DNA of 64,000 nucleotides from Cryptomeria japonica (GCF_030272615.1 NC_081409.1:530942291-531006290); one strand, 5' to 3'; shown: positions 1 through 12,102, numbered from the stretch's first letter. The notes: generated by a model not told the origin, from the sequence alone. Numbers and translations: made by a program.

Positions 1-35
1 CCTCAAGTTGTTAAACTTCTGCAAAAGAGGACTAA

Positions 36-47
36 GCTCTGATACCA
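36..47 (-). other. primer-binding site of copia element A
   Basis: Read on the minus strand this is TGGTATCAGAGC, the complement of the 3' end of plant initiator-Met tRNA, the usual Ty1/copia primer. It lies two bases inside the LTR that begins at 50. Its position left of the LTR shows that the body of element A extends leftward out of the window. Confidence 0.85.
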
Positions 48-49
48 AT

Positions 50-1101
50 TGTTAGGTCCCAGAGATAACTAAGAGGGGGGGGGGGGGTGAATCAGTTGTC
101 TAATAAATTCAAACCAAAAACAACTTAACCAACTTAATGCTTAATACCAGTAAACTAGTTAAGTATGTCGATAGACAGTGTTAACAGTTAATTGCTATAC
201 CGGTAAAGATTAATGCATAAAACATAAACATAAAGTCATCCACAACACATAACACCAATGTTTGTACGTGGAAACCCTGTAAGAGGAAAAACCATGGTGG
301 GAAACATTACCCACAATCAGATGATACTACAGCAGATAGTAAATGTACATAAATGGGGTCTGCACATGCAGAAAGGCCAACAGCCTAGAGCTCACTGCTC
401 AATCACAGAATGGGAGTCACACTGACTACAGTTGGATGGTTAAATCCAATAAGAATGTACTGCACAAAATAGCATCTTCATATGTTAGATTCAGTACCGG
501 TGTAATGCTGATATGCTTCTACAAAAACCTAGCTTCACCTTCAAATTATGTCTTCGTGTATAGCTCTGCTTAATCTCGCATATACCTTCACATAATTCTT
601 TTTCGCATTCCACATTAGATCTTACATCTATACCATAACCTAAGACCAATTTTAGTAGGTTGGCTCTACAAGATTTTACAATAAAAACATTTTACAAACA
701 ATATGATATCCGATGCAATAATCGATTAAACATGTCGGCTTAATGCATTTACAACAATAATAAATCATCTCCATAGCATGCCATGTTGATCTAGAAAAGA
801 TAAACCTGTCGGTGTAACCCTAGGTAACCCTGGACCTATTTGCTGATAAAAGCAAATATGCAAATATGAATATACCAATGATTAATTCTTCAAAACAAAG
901 TGTCCACATGATGTCTTTGACATTACCAAGTGTCCTCCATATCATTCCAAGTGTCGCTGATCATTATATCCTACCAGTGAATCATATACCAGTAACTGTG
1001 CAATAGTTACTTGCTTGCCGGTGAATGCTGCTGGATCTCCAGAGTGCTAGTGTTTTAGTAGGTCTTGACATCAATGACAAAACCATACCAAAATACCAAC
1101 A
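50..1101 (-). repeat. 5' LTR of copia element A (body outside window)
   Basis: This 1,052-bp LTR has TG...CA ends on the plus strand (TGTTAGG to ACCAACA). It is closely related along its length to the LTRs of copia B at 16016-17067 and 21643-22669, and its length equals the complete B LTR. Near the left end is a run of 13 G (minus-strand C run) in the U5 end. The conserved copia LTR core with the GGAAACCC and ACCATGGTGGGAAAC motifs lies at about 268-306. Only the LTR and primer site are inside the window. Confidence 0.85.
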
Positions 1102-3605
1102 CACTTATCCCACATTGGCTGCGTGGAGGAGATTTATCGCATTTAAATGCAAGGCTGCATATATCCTTAGTGTCAAAGCTTAAGGGCTTTTGGCAAGTTG
1201 CAGCTCAACGTTGGTGAGCCCCCGCATGCACACGCATCTCAAAGTGGCCAAATTTTGGAGTAAAAGGGCAAATTAACAGGCGAACGGGTTGCAAATGATC
1301 TGACGCCCATCACTATACCGCTATGCGAAAGTGATCGACTGTTAATCTCTGCGAATTAGCAACTAGTGAGGTGCCATCCAGGTGGAAGTTGAGGTGGCTA
1401 CCGAGTGGATCATGTGGCAAAATAGAGGCAGACACGTGCTGACATCATGGCATAAGAGACAGTTGCTTAGAGAGGTTAAGGACCGAGTAGATTCAAGCAG
1501 ATCAACGGTGATCAACAAAGATCTAACAGTTGTCGCTATGTCACGATGGGAAGATAATCACCAAATACTCCCCGCGACTTGGCAACAAAGCACATGCCAA
1601 AAAAGGAAAGTTAAAGCTTGACCAAATCGATGAGATCCAATGGCAAATCAAGGAAGATCAAACCATGGACTAACATCTTGGGGCTATCCATGACTGTCAT
1701 TGAACCATAGTTGTGAAGTGCCCGAAATAAATACCCTTGCGACTGGTGGCAGGTTAGGTGGTGCCGAGGTGGACTCTGAGCGTATCACATGGTGACACAT
1801 GGTGACATGCCTCATGACAACTAGCATGTCATCAAAGTGAATTTTGAACAAACCTTGGCTGCAATAGATCTCTAAATGGTTTCATTCAATGCACCTGTTT
1901 CATCAAAATAGTAGGTATCGATGAAACTATAGTTTCAATGAGACATAAAAACTATCCGCCAAGGGAGGTAGTTTGGCCGAAAGACTGATGCTGAACAAAC
2001 CAAAGTAAAGTGGTGGGACCAGTGGTGTTGAGGTTGTAGATGAGGCCATGCTCAAGTGGATCAGGTGGCAAACTAAAGATTGACATGTGGCACAGATGCT
2101 TAGAGAGACTAAAGGTCAAGCAGATGAAGCAAGATCAACGGTAGTTTGAAAGATCTAATGGCCATTGCTATACCATTATAGAAATAATCTCACAAGTTAT
2201 CATAGCAACTTGGAAACAAAGCACGTGTAGAAAAGGTGAGCAGCTAAGAGGTTAAAGATCAAGCAGTTTGAGGATAGATCAACGGTCATCACTATACCGT
2301 AGGATGAAGATGCTCGCTGGTTATCTCATATGACTTTGTGACTAGCAAGGTGGTAGTTGAGGTGGTCATCTAGGTGGGCTCAGAATGAATGAGGATGTGC
2401 CACATGGTAGAGAGAAGATGAAGAACCAACTCAAACCAAGTCTAGATGGTAGACAAAGTGGACCCGCGAGAAAATCAGAGGCTGACACGTGGCAAAAGTC
2501 TACAGATGAGTAGATGTCTATATTTTTTAAATCAACTTTGAACAAGTTCAAAGTGGTTTAATGGTTCAAAGTTCATTATCGTCACTCATTCCCATGGGCC
2601 TAGGATGAAGAGAGAAATAGGAGAGATAAAAGAAAAAAGCAGAGTGGTTAAAAGTTGAACAGGTTCCTGAAGAATCAAGGGGTGTCACTATACCACAATG
2701 AAAAGGTTCATAAAGGTTAATCCTTGCAATATAGCGACAAGTTGTTAGCAGTCCTGGCAGTATCTGTTATGAGTTAACAGTTAATGCAAGTGGCTAAATC
2801 AAATGGCCAGGTAACCGGTAGCGTCTAGGTGAACTCAACGCAAAATGATGTGAAGTTGTGTTTAGTTTGGCTACTCTTTTTTTGTAGTTTTGCAAGAGTT
2901 TCTCTCTCAGTTAAGCCCCCTGATTTTGAGGAAAAGATTAGAATTGATGACTGTTGATTCATCTTGGAGCCAAAAAGTTTAAAATTTGAATTTCTACAAG
3001 CTTTTGTATAAGTGTTTATTTTTCACTCTTTTAGAAGGGGGTTCTAGAGTTTTTGTACTGGGGTAAAAAGAGATATTCAGACTCCTCTAACTCATTTCTG
3101 ATGAGTTTTTCCATATTTGTAATGCAGAAAATTCCTTGTTTTCAATAAAGAAGTTGAGTTCCTCCTTCAATTTTTTGGTCTAAGTGTTATGTTTGTAAGC
3201 ATTTTGATTAAAATTATGTGATTCTTTTGTAGAATCCTTCATTTTATCTTAGTTTCTTCAGATGCTTAGGGCTAAGGTACATGTTATAGTGTGGGTCTTT
3301 GATTGTGTATGTGATTCTGTTGCATCAAAATTATGAGAACATTATTATTCTCCTTTTTGTGAACATCAGTAAGCCAACCATTCAAGAGAATCATTTATGC
3401 AAACATGTATGTTTGAGTTGTGAGTTTAATAAATTTCATTAGTTGTTGTCTTGTGGATTTGTAAGCAGTTTGCAGGTCTTTTATCATTGGTGGATCAATT
3501 AGCAGTAGTTAATTTTCAGTTTTATGCATATCCTTCTTCCCTTTTCTCATAAATTTATTTGAGCTTTTAGGTGATCAAATAGGAAGTCGGCCTATAATCC
3601 AGATG
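1102..3605 (+). repeat. repeat C, copy 1: LTR-like unclassified repeat
   Basis: No coding sequence is visible. The part from about 2315 is repeated at 52484-53786. The left part holds diverged internal repeats (about 1317-1620, 1730-1800, 2013-2300 and 2300-2490), each with a GAGGTGG-type block, a G-box-like core and ATCAACGGT blocks. Perfect CACGTG occurs at 1433, 2222 and 2486. An AATAAA poly(A)-type signal lies at 3144-3149, followed by sequence resembling plant 5' leaders. The arrangement resembles U3-R-U5 plus leader of an unknown element, but I see no clear TG...CA boundaries. The left edge is simply where the LTR of element A stops, so 1102-1316 may be unrelated flanking DNA. Confidence 0.55.
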
Positions 3606-3689
3606 TCTCCTCTCATAATAGGATACCCATAGCCTGAGATTAGTCCAATGTGTCACAAGATTGTAGTAATTTCAAGCTTGCATCGAGTG

Positions 3690-4771
3690 CAAATCCATGT
3701 GACAACACCTATCACCTTGAAAGATTCTAGTCCTCGTAGGACAACATAAGTCAATTTGAATCAAATCAAGTACATCATTAGATTTATCATGTATGCTCTT
3801 AAAAGAATTTCTAACTTGCTTTCCCAATTGACATTCCTTACATACCGGATTATGAGGCTTCATAATCTTAGGTATATCTCTAATTGCTTTAGTTGAACTG
3901 ATCTTAACAATACAATCAAAATTAAAATGACACGACCTATTATTCCATAACCAACTCTTATCAATATGAGCAATCAAACATGTCTTATTACTAGTGTTCA
4001 AGTGAAAGATATTACCTCCAGTCTGAACACCGGTTGTAATCTCCAAACTAGTCTTGTTAATGATTTTGCATTTTCTATCTTTAAACTAAAGTTGGAAACC
4101 CTTATCCACCAATTGGCCAACACTCAAGAGATTATGCTTTAAACCTCCTATATAATAGACATTATCATTAATATTCTTACCATCTAGAGAAATAATACCT
4201 CTACCTTTGACCATACATGCTTTGTCATCTCCAAATCTGACTTGACCGCCATTGTATTCCTACAGGGATAGAAATTTTCTTTTTTCTCCAATCATATGAT
4301 CTAAGCATCCACAATCAATTACCCATTCATCCTTATCTTCAACTTTTGCTGACAAGGCCTTTTCTTCATTCATGATAGTCGGTTCTGGTTCATCTTCCTT
4401 TAAAGCATAAAACACCCATTCCTTTCCATTGTCGGATCCACTAGCAGAGTCTTTTGTCGGTTCATCCCTAGAGTCATCACTTACTCCTTCCTCATCCGCT
4501 ATATAGCATTGTTTACTTTTATTGAATCTATATCTATTCTGGTTAGGCTTAAATGATTTCTTAACTCTTTCTTCAAATCTTGCATACCTTTTAGGACATC
4601 TAGATGCAAAATGACCATTCTTATTACATGCAAAACATTTAAAGGTTATTTTCCTTCATACTTACTTCCTATTGGTCCTCTAGGTACTCTTCTAACAAAT
4701 AAGTCTTCAAGTTGCTCAAATTCTTCATCTTCTTTCCTCATATATTCCAATTATTTTGCATATAAGGCTTT
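3690..4771 (-). pseudogene. copia D pol remnant: protease to integrase start, broken
   Basis: The minus strand encodes a decayed Ty1/copia gag-pol stretch. At 3672-4046 there is a GAG-pre-integrase and integrase N-terminal segment: SWLWNNRSCHFNFD followed by CKECQLGKQVR, the zinc-binding region. The first zinc-ligand motif normally reads HxRLxH; here the first histidine is N. Homology with copia B stops just after GDR, near 3705, so the rest of integrase, RT and RNase H are missing. From 4047 to 4771 protease and zinc-knuckle sequence can be followed against copia B but is split by stops and frameshifts. The fragment is the truncated left end of element D. Confidence 0.7.
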
Positions 4772-5473
4772 CTAATCACTTTTGTTGGTAGATGATGATG
4801 CATGAAAAGCAGTTTCAGATTTTACAGCTCTAGAAGATCCAAATTCTTTAAGCTCAAAAGCAGATAATTTCCCAATAAGAATGTCTCTATTAACTGAAGT
4901 GTTTTCCATTATTCTCAACTCATTAATTACAGTTGCCTTCATCTTGTAACTCGGTGGAAGGACTCTCAAGACTTTGGCAACTATTTCATCTTCACTCAGA
5001 GATCCTCCACAACATTGAATTCCCATAACAATCTCATTTACTCTTTCCATAAACACAACATTTCTTTCATTATCTTCCATCGTCAAGTTTTCATATCTCA
5101 CCTGGTAACCATCAAGTTTAGTAATTTTGACAGTAGGATCACCTTCATTCAGAGTTTGCAATTTATCCCACATAACCTATGTTGATGATTTATCAGTCAA
5201 TCCCATGATTTGTTGATCAGTAAGTGCACACAAGAGGGCTTCTCTAGCTCTGCAATCATTTTCAATATTCTTGTTCAAGTCTGTAGGAGAAGGATTGCCC
5301 GAAATCGGATCATAAGGTGTGTATCCTTTCTTAGTGATCTCCCAAATATCCTTGCCAAGACATCAAAGATGAGTCTCCATTCGAATTTTCCATATCCCAT
5401 AATTTGTTCCATCAAGCTTAGGGATTTCTCTTCTGAAAATAGTTGTTGATGGATTTGAAGTGTTAGCTGCCAT
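4772..5473 (-). pseudogene. copia D gag (UBN2-type), with in-frame stops
   Basis: The frame starts at the ATG at 5471-5473 and runs with the copia N-terminal signature KLDGTNYGIWKIRM, then LTDQQIMGL, RVNEIVMGIQCCGG and LSEDEIVAKVLRVLPP, the usual gag region of plant Ty1/copia. At least two in-frame stops occur (a TGA after METHL and a TAG before VMWDKLQTL); the TAG reads as glutamine-derived. It is parallel to and clearly homologous with the gag of copia B at 21001-21585. About 35 bp upstream of the start the sequence is cut by the LTR of element E at 5511. Confidence 0.75.
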
Positions 5474-5505
5474 AGGATCTAACTCAAGCAGTTAAGCTTC
5501 TGCAA

Positions 5506-5510
5506 AAGAG
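5506..5510. repeat. target-site duplication of element E, left copy
   Basis: The 5-mer aagag precedes the E 5' LTR. After the E 3' LTR the sequence is atgag (58356-58360), then gacc and a copia primer site. The uninterrupted homologue in copia B reads gcaaaaagaggactaggctc, so E inserted in the leader of copia D. The two copies differ at one base. Confidence 0.75.
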
Positions 5511-6403
5511 TGTTGGCATTCTACACTCTTATGAGAATAGTTTAGGTTGTCATTGATGGAAACCATCTGGCAACCAACTAGTATTCATCTGGTAAGCCAC
5601 CAGCAGTTACCGACACTGGCAATAGACTTCTACATACATCGATAGGCATTTCACTGGCAGCGGCAACAATGCATACCAACACCCCAACCGACAAGGAATA
5701 AAATTTTGTTTATTATATTTTAATGTACTTATCTTTTATAAAGATGACATGATATATTGTAAAAGACTCATATATGTATGAGATCTTGTAAGTCAAATGT
5801 ATGAGAGAACTTAGAAAATAAGAAAAAGGAAAGATGTTATATGTGAATGCATAAGGCAAGTTTTGTATAAGGTTTTGGTTATAGATTGAGCTTAAACCGG
5901 TACTGAACCTCGTATAGTTGATGCTGATTTGAAGCAGTACATTGTATTGGATTTTATAATCCACTTTTGTAGTCAGTGTGACTCTTATTGAGCAGTGAGA
6001 TCTAGGCAGTTGGCCTTCCTGCATGTGCAAGCCCCTCATTATAATTAATATTTATTCATTGGCCAGTGAGTGAATATTGTGGGTCACAAATCCCACTGAG
6101 ATTTTTTTCACTCCGAGTTTCCTCATTAAATATCTTGTGTTATGGTGTGTTCTCTATGTTGTCTCTATTATTCTTATTTGCTACATTAATTCTTATTTAC
6201 TGATACACTGTTTTGGGATGCAAAATTCTTAATAAGTTTAAATATTCTGCTAACCGGTTAGACATTGATTCACCCCCCCTCTCAGTGGCTTTTACACTGT
6301 TTTGGGATGCAAAATTCTTAATAAGTTTAAATATTCTACTAACCGGTTAGACATTGATTCACCCCCCCTCTCAGTGGCTTTAAGACTGTCATTAATCTTA
6401 ACA
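5511..6403 (+). repeat. 5' LTR of element E
   Basis: This 893-bp LTR begins TGTTGGCATTC and ends CTTAACA. It is homologous to the 806-bp 3' LTR at 57550-58355. The extra length comes mostly from an 89-bp tandem duplication near its end. It contains the copia-type block GAGCAGTGAGATCTAGGCAG and a C run, both also found in inverted orientation in the LTRs of copia A and B, which are on the minus strand. Confidence 0.85.
6204..6381 (+). repeat. 89-bp tandem duplication in E 5' LTR
   Basis: Two copies begin at 6204 and 6293 with TACACTGTTTTGGGATGC and end in CTCTCAGTGGCTT. They differ at about one base (ctgctaacc/ctactaacc). The 3' LTR holds a single, somewhat diverged copy. The duplication therefore probably arose in the 5' LTR after insertion. 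Confidence 0.85.
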
Positions 6404-6405
6404 AT

Positions 6406-6417
6406 TGGTATCAGAGC
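6406..6417 (+). other. primer-binding site of element E (initiator-Met tRNA)
   Basis: TGGTATCAGAGC lies two bases after the 5' LTR. The next roughly 55 bases, including GTCCTC, a pyrimidine/CAAAAG stretch and TAACAGCTTGAGGA, match the leader of copia B base for base at most positions. Confidence 0.9.
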
Positions 6418-6474
6418 CTGGTCCTCTATTTACAAAAGCCTAACAGCTTGAGGAAGATTCTGACATTGGTACAG

Positions 6475-7600
6475 ATGGAGAACTTAAGAAAACAATTAGA
6501 AGGAGAACTTATAGACTATGATGCAGAGAAATTCAAGAATATCAAAACTTGAAGATGATTTGAGGACTGCACATGAATTCATTCAAGGACTTCAGGAGAA
6601 TCTTACTATAGCTTGTAATAGAAGAAAAGAACTTCATGAGAGGATGTATAAAGATGATGATGAAAAGAAAACTCTTAATGAACTTGTGAACAATTTGAGA
6701 ATAGAGAACAGTAATATGAAAAATGAAATTCAAGATATGACTATGAGGTTATGTAAAGACATTGAAGATAGGAAGAAGAATGAAGAAGACTTGAATAGGA
6801 GACTTAATGATGCTGGAAATGAAAATCTAAGACTCAAACATGAAAATGATATGCTGAAGATAGATCTAATTCACATGCAACATGATATAACTGAGCTTAT
6901 GTGACAAAAGGTAATTCTGGAACATGATACTACAAATAAACATAAAGAGAAATTCAAGAAAATTTTAGAGGAACTTAATGATATGCTAAAAAATCAGAAA
7001 CCTAATGGAGATACTAATGGACTTGGATTTGAAGTTGGAGAAAGTTCTGGTACTGCAAACAATCATGATCACAGTAAACCGGTAAGATAACCTAGTGCTT
7101 ATAAATTTAATGGGAAATGCTTTAACTGTAACAAGTATGGTCATAGAGCAAATCAGTGTAGATTTAGAAAAAATTAGAACATTAATGCGCCCACCAGTCA
7201 ATGTTCCAAATGCAACAAAGTTGGTCATAATTCAAAAAACTACAGAATGAATGTGAGATGCTATGTTTGTGAAAGATTTGGGCACTTATCTAATCAATCC
7301 AGACCACAAACTAGCGTAGGATATGGAAAGGCTATTCAGAAGAATAATGTAACTTGTTATGCTTGTAACAATATTGAACATATTGTGAAATTCTGTAGAA
7401 GCAAGACTGCACCGACAAACAATAAAGGATCCAGTTTGAAAGGCAAATAAAAGGTAGATGACGTAAATCAAGAATTTTCAAAACAATGGATTAGGAAGAG
7501 AGATCAGAATGTTGATGAAACTATCTCTATACCGGTAGAATAGAGTAATCCTCCACCAACAGGATACTCTTCATCCAACTGAGAAGTAACCCATTTTGGG
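6475..7600 (+). pseudogene. element E gag-like ORF: coiled coil plus four zinc knuckles
   Basis: The likely start is the ATG at 6475, with a frameshift near 6545 into the frame that opens at 6518. The N-terminal part (about 130 residues) is highly charged with heptad-like Leu/Ile/Met spacing and probably forms a coiled coil. Four CCHC-type knuckles follow: 7118-7159 (CFNCNKYGHRANQC, intact), 7202-7243 (last Cys replaced by Tyr), 7259-7300 (last Cys replaced by Ser) and 7355-7396 (CYACNNIEHIVKFC, intact). In-frame stops at about 6902 (TGA), 7087 (TAA), 7172 (TAG) and 7448 (TAA) break the frame. CCHC knuckles bind nucleic acid in retroelement nucleocapsids. No protease follows. A structural, RNA-packaging role is inferred. 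Confidence 0.7.
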
Positions 7601-7885
7601 GTATTGCAGAAAGTTGAAAATCATGTAGAATACCCTTGGTTGATGGCGAGAAGATAGATTTCTTCCTTATTGGAAGATGTGTTAAGTTTTCACTTAATCA
7701 GTGAGCATTTAATGTGGTTGTTGAGAGAAATTTCATTATAAATCATCTGATTTCCCTCTTTTCTAACACACTGAACATTCGAATTAGTAGAGAGCGCAAA
7801 AACTAAGTGAAGGCATTCAAGGCAAGGTGAGAAGTGATTTCTCCAAGCATTTAGAATATTTTCAAGTAGCTAAAGGTATTTTTCA

Positions 7886-10800
7886 ATGGCTTCCTCTTCT
7901 GCTCCCAAATTTGTTTTAGAACCCTACTATTATGGAAAATTTGAAACACCCTAGGCCCGTGTTTAAGATAATTCCCAAAATTGTGAAACAAGATGACTCT
8001 ATAGGGGCATTCTCTAAAATTACTAAAGTTGTAGCATTTTCAGAAGACCTTATATACATTGCAACATTGAAGAATTAGGTTATGAGGAATTGATGATAAT
8101 ATTTAAAATGACAATTTGTTATGAAAATGGTGTTGTTAAACCTGAACACACAATTGTAGAAACTCTAGGTTCTGTTGAGATATTGAATATCCTTGAATTT
8201 CTAGAGGAAGTAGTCAGGATTGTTTTAAGTAGAGCACATGGAGAATTCTTATGTTTGGATTCTATTTGCAAAATAACCAGACAAGCAATTAGGGCAGTAA
8301 CTGGTTTACCCTCAATCGGAAAAAAACCTCATAAAAATAAGAAGATTCCCAACAACACAGTGATAAGCCTAACCGGAGCAACATCTGACGGTAGATAACT
8401 AAGAGTGAATGATATTAAGGACATCAATGTTTGATTTGTAAGTATGGTGCTAGGATACAAGACTACACATGCTAATAGGCTAAATTCAGTTTCTAGTCTT
8501 TGTATACACTGTGCTTATGAGATGGTTAACAACAATGCAATGATTGATGTATGTGAATGGTTGAAAGATGAACTTATTGACAACTTGAAAAAGATCAAAG
8601 GTGACAAGAAAGGCACATTCTACTTTGGAAACCTTTTGGTATGTTCAATATTGTATTTCACTAAGGAGATTCCTGGTACAGAACCCAAAGACTCTGGTTA
8701 TGATATACTAGTAGGAAAACAAATACAGGAAGCTTTCATTGGCATGGGAATTGCAAAGGACAACAACATAATTGAATATTTCAAAACCTTCCAAGCTAAA
8801 ATGAAAACTAGAGAAAGGCTACCAAATAGTGTAGTAGACAAGTATGACAAAGAAATATGTTTTGTTATCAAGAAAGATGAGACATGGATGGAAGTTGTAC
8901 TCCCTAGGACTGTATGGGTGACTAAAATGGGATATAAGGTAGATCTTAACATTCTTGAGGCATATGCTAAAGCACTGCTAGATGCACCAAGAGAACCATT
9001 AGAACAAGTTTTTGGCAGTGCGAAAACTATTGAAAGTGATGTACAAATATTGAAGAAAAGGAAGAGAAGAGAAAAAATTATCAGAGATGCTTCTAAGAAA
9101 GTAAAGGAAATCAAAGAAAATGTAATGAACATCAGTGGCATATTGGCTAGTGAGCTTGAAGGACTGCAACCAGAGGCACACATTTCACCGATTGGAACAT
9201 CTTCTGGAACCGACAGTGACAAGGCAACGAAGTTTAAAAGAGTAGAAAGGAGGAAGAGAAAACCTTCACCGGTACCCTCTCCTTCACCTAAGAGAACAAG
9301 ACCTTGAGGAAGAAACAACAAGTAGTAAGGGAACCAGCCAAGAAACTAACTCCTAAGAAGAAACAAAAACTAGTCACTCCTTCATTGGATGATTTGTTGA
9401 ATGAAATAACTGATGATGGAAATTTGGCTAATGTGAGTAAACTGTATAATTCATTTAATGATTCTGACAAGGAAGCATTGAGAACATTATTATTTTACAC
9501 TTAGACATATATAAGAAAGTCTTAATTGAAGTTGTGGATGATTTACCAAATGAACTATATAGAAGATTGGATGCAAAAAGTATAGCAGTGATGGAATTAG
9601 ATAAGAAACTAAAAGTTGAAAAAATTCTAGCTATTCATCCTGTGAATTCAAAAGAGGAAATTGATGAATTGATTTATGAGCTAATAGATCCGTTGTTGGC
9701 AGTGGGCATCGACAAGTAAGTTTAATGACGGGAAGAGTAAATGAGATTGCAGAAGAGACTGCTGATAACTAGGATATATTTTTTGTGGAAAAAGAAAAAC
9801 ACGAGGAAAGGAACCAACCAAAGAAGACATTCAAAATGTATTAGAAGGATAAGGATAGGAGAAAAGGAAATATTGGTGTAATTTTGAACATCAAGATTAC
9901 TGATAATATACTGCCACCATCTTTGGATACTGCACTGGTACACACAGATGATACACCAGTCATTGACACTTAAGGTATCACACATGATGATACAAATCCT
10001 GAATCTAAGATACTTTTTACCATGAATGTGGATACTCAGGAAGTAAATATTGTTGTGGATAAGGATAGTATAGAGGTTAAGAATGATAATGTTGCCAGAA
10101 GCAACATAGCTGAGAAACTGGTAGAGACTGTTGAGGTTGAGATCCCAACCCAAACAGAGCAACCATCAGATATAGGAAAACCTATTGAAGGAAAAGATAC
10201 TGGCACAAGGCCATCAAAGACTGAGGTACCAACAAAAATTACTGAGAAACCTACAGAGGCAGAGGTACATAATCAGGAAGAGAAACTGGCAATCACTGAG
10301 ACACCTAAACAATCAGACAAACCTTTACAGGATGAAATGCAAACTCGGACTGATCCACCAGAGGTAAAAACAAACAAAATGCTTACTAATGTTGGAAGCA
10401 CAAAGGTAATTAAGGTAATTGGTCAGACATTCGACACTTCAACAAGTGAATTCAATCCTACAAATGTTACTGAAGTACTTTCAGATTCAATCAAGAAGAT
10501 AATAGACTGCAATGCATTGGCCTACAAGGCAATTGATAACACTTTACCAGTTCTGAAGTTGATTGCACCAAATTGTAACACTAATCACATCAAGGATTAT
10601 ATAGGAAAATTGGACACACTATCAAAATTTATTACTAATAATGTAATAACCATTGACAACGTGAATGAGGACACCTTTAGGGAGAAAGTTGACAAGGAGA
10701 AGGACAAATTCTTTGAAGACACAATAAATAAGTGCACAGAACACATGAATACACTATTACGGGCACTGAACTCTACAATTTTGGAATACAAGGAGCTTTA

Positions 10801-10990
10801 CAAGGAAACATGCAAACCCCATCTTTTGACAGAGTCCTTAGAAAAGGAGATCAACATAGTACAAAAAGAAATAGATGACATAGCTGATAACATAATTGAT
10901 TCATCCAAACCTATATCAGTTATTGAGCAGGAAATAGAAGGTTTTGAGGAAAAATTGGAGAAACTTGAGAAAGAGAAGGCAAGGATTCTA
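7886..10990 (+). pseudogene. element E ORF2 copy 1, unrecognised large protein, cut by gypsy G1
   Basis: I do not recognise this protein. It starts MASSSAPKFVLEP at 7886. A central region (8220-8990) with motifs such as LSRAHGEFL, IRAVTGLPS and GDKKGTFYFGNLL looks globular and loosely recalls plant transposon-associated proteins, without a firm match. Two basic, nuclear-localisation-like clusters follow (KKRKRREK near 9054 and RRKRKPSPVPSPSPKR near 9251). A Thr/Glu/Pro-rich low-complexity region lies at about 10140-10380. The C-terminus (10480-10990) is a charged helical, coiled-coil-like tail. Frameshifts near 7935, 8055 and 9300 and several stops interrupt it. G1 is inserted after the AAGGATT codons; copy 2 shows that about 80 codons are missing beyond that point. 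Confidence 0.6.
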
Positions 10991-12102
10991 TGTGTGAAAA
11001 AGTAGTCTGTAGCTGTAAGCACAACACTTCAATTAATTCATTATATGTATGGTTAGTAATCAATAATCAATAAGTAATAAACCATAACAAACTGACTAAT
11101 TGCCTTCTAAAAGATGCGAGTATAACATTGCTCTCAGATTTTTATAAGCAATACCAGTGACTAGACTACACCAAGATGAAGGATTTAATCTATATGATAT
11201 TAACTATATGGATGCAAAATGGATGAATAATTCAAGAAAATAATGGATTCAAGCAATATGGATGAGCAAAACTAAATATGGATGCAAATAATCTAAAAAT
11301 CACAATGATCTTCAATGACTCCAAAGCGAAATTAGCGTGATAATAATCTCCAAGCGTGTTCTCAAAAATATCTGGGGTGAATTGAAATGAGAGTTGAAGA
11401 TTGTATTTATAGAGAATTACAAGAGAAAAGGCTCAATTTAGGATTAATTAAAAATAATTGAGAAATCAGGTTCAATTAACCTTGAGATAGATTCTAATTA
11501 TAGTTTAATTGAAATGCATTCAAATAAGAAGTTCAAGTTGCAGTATAAATAAGGTTTAATTAATTCCATGCCTATATTTGATTTATTAAAAAAAAAGGTC
11601 TTTTCAATACAACTGATCTTCTTTTTTCTGAAAAGCTTTGAGTTCCAATTTTAGAGAATAATTCAATAATTCAATTTAATTGCTTTTCTGATTTCAAGTT
11701 CTAAATTTAGAAAAAGAAATAATATCTCAAGTTTGATTTCTCTCTCAATTCAATTCTTTTTGTTTAATTTCAATTCAACTCTTGCTTTGTAATTAATTCT
11801 TCTTTTGTAATAAATTAATTCCTTTTGCATGATTAAATGGTAAATTTATTAATTAATTAAATATGCAAGGATGTTTAATAAATTAAAATAGGATAATTGA
11901 TCAAAATGATATTCTTGGAAATGATTCAATTAATTAAATAAATATTTATTTAATATTGAGTAATTGATTTGCCATGTGATATTTGATGATTAAAGAATTA
12001 ATAATGTGCTCAAGGTTGATTTAATTGCCTTTGGTTAGGACCTTGGTGATGTTGTCGATATTAGGGACCCATGGTTTAGATGACCATTTTTAGGGTATTA
12101 CA
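10991..12102 (-). repeat. 3' LTR of gypsy G1
   Basis: This 1,112-bp LTR runs TGTGTGAAAAAG to GTATTACA on the plus strand and matches the 5' LTR at 51334-52444 with scattered substitutions and a few small indels. A TATA-like CTATAAATAC (minus strand) lies near 11405-11415. The sequence is very AT-rich. Confidence 0.9.

Noticed and set aside
1-1101. Left end of an element lying inside the window
   Set aside because: The primer site is on the left of the LTR, so the body lies outside the window to the left.
1382-1621. Small plus-strand ORF in repeat C
   Set aside because: It is not conserved in the other internal repeats and has no motif; the region looks regulatory and noncoding.
8698-9321. 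207-codon minus-strand ORF
   Set aside because: It overlaps ORF2 copy 1 in antisense, is compositionally a mirror of its Lys-rich codons, and is not preserved as one ORF in copy 2.
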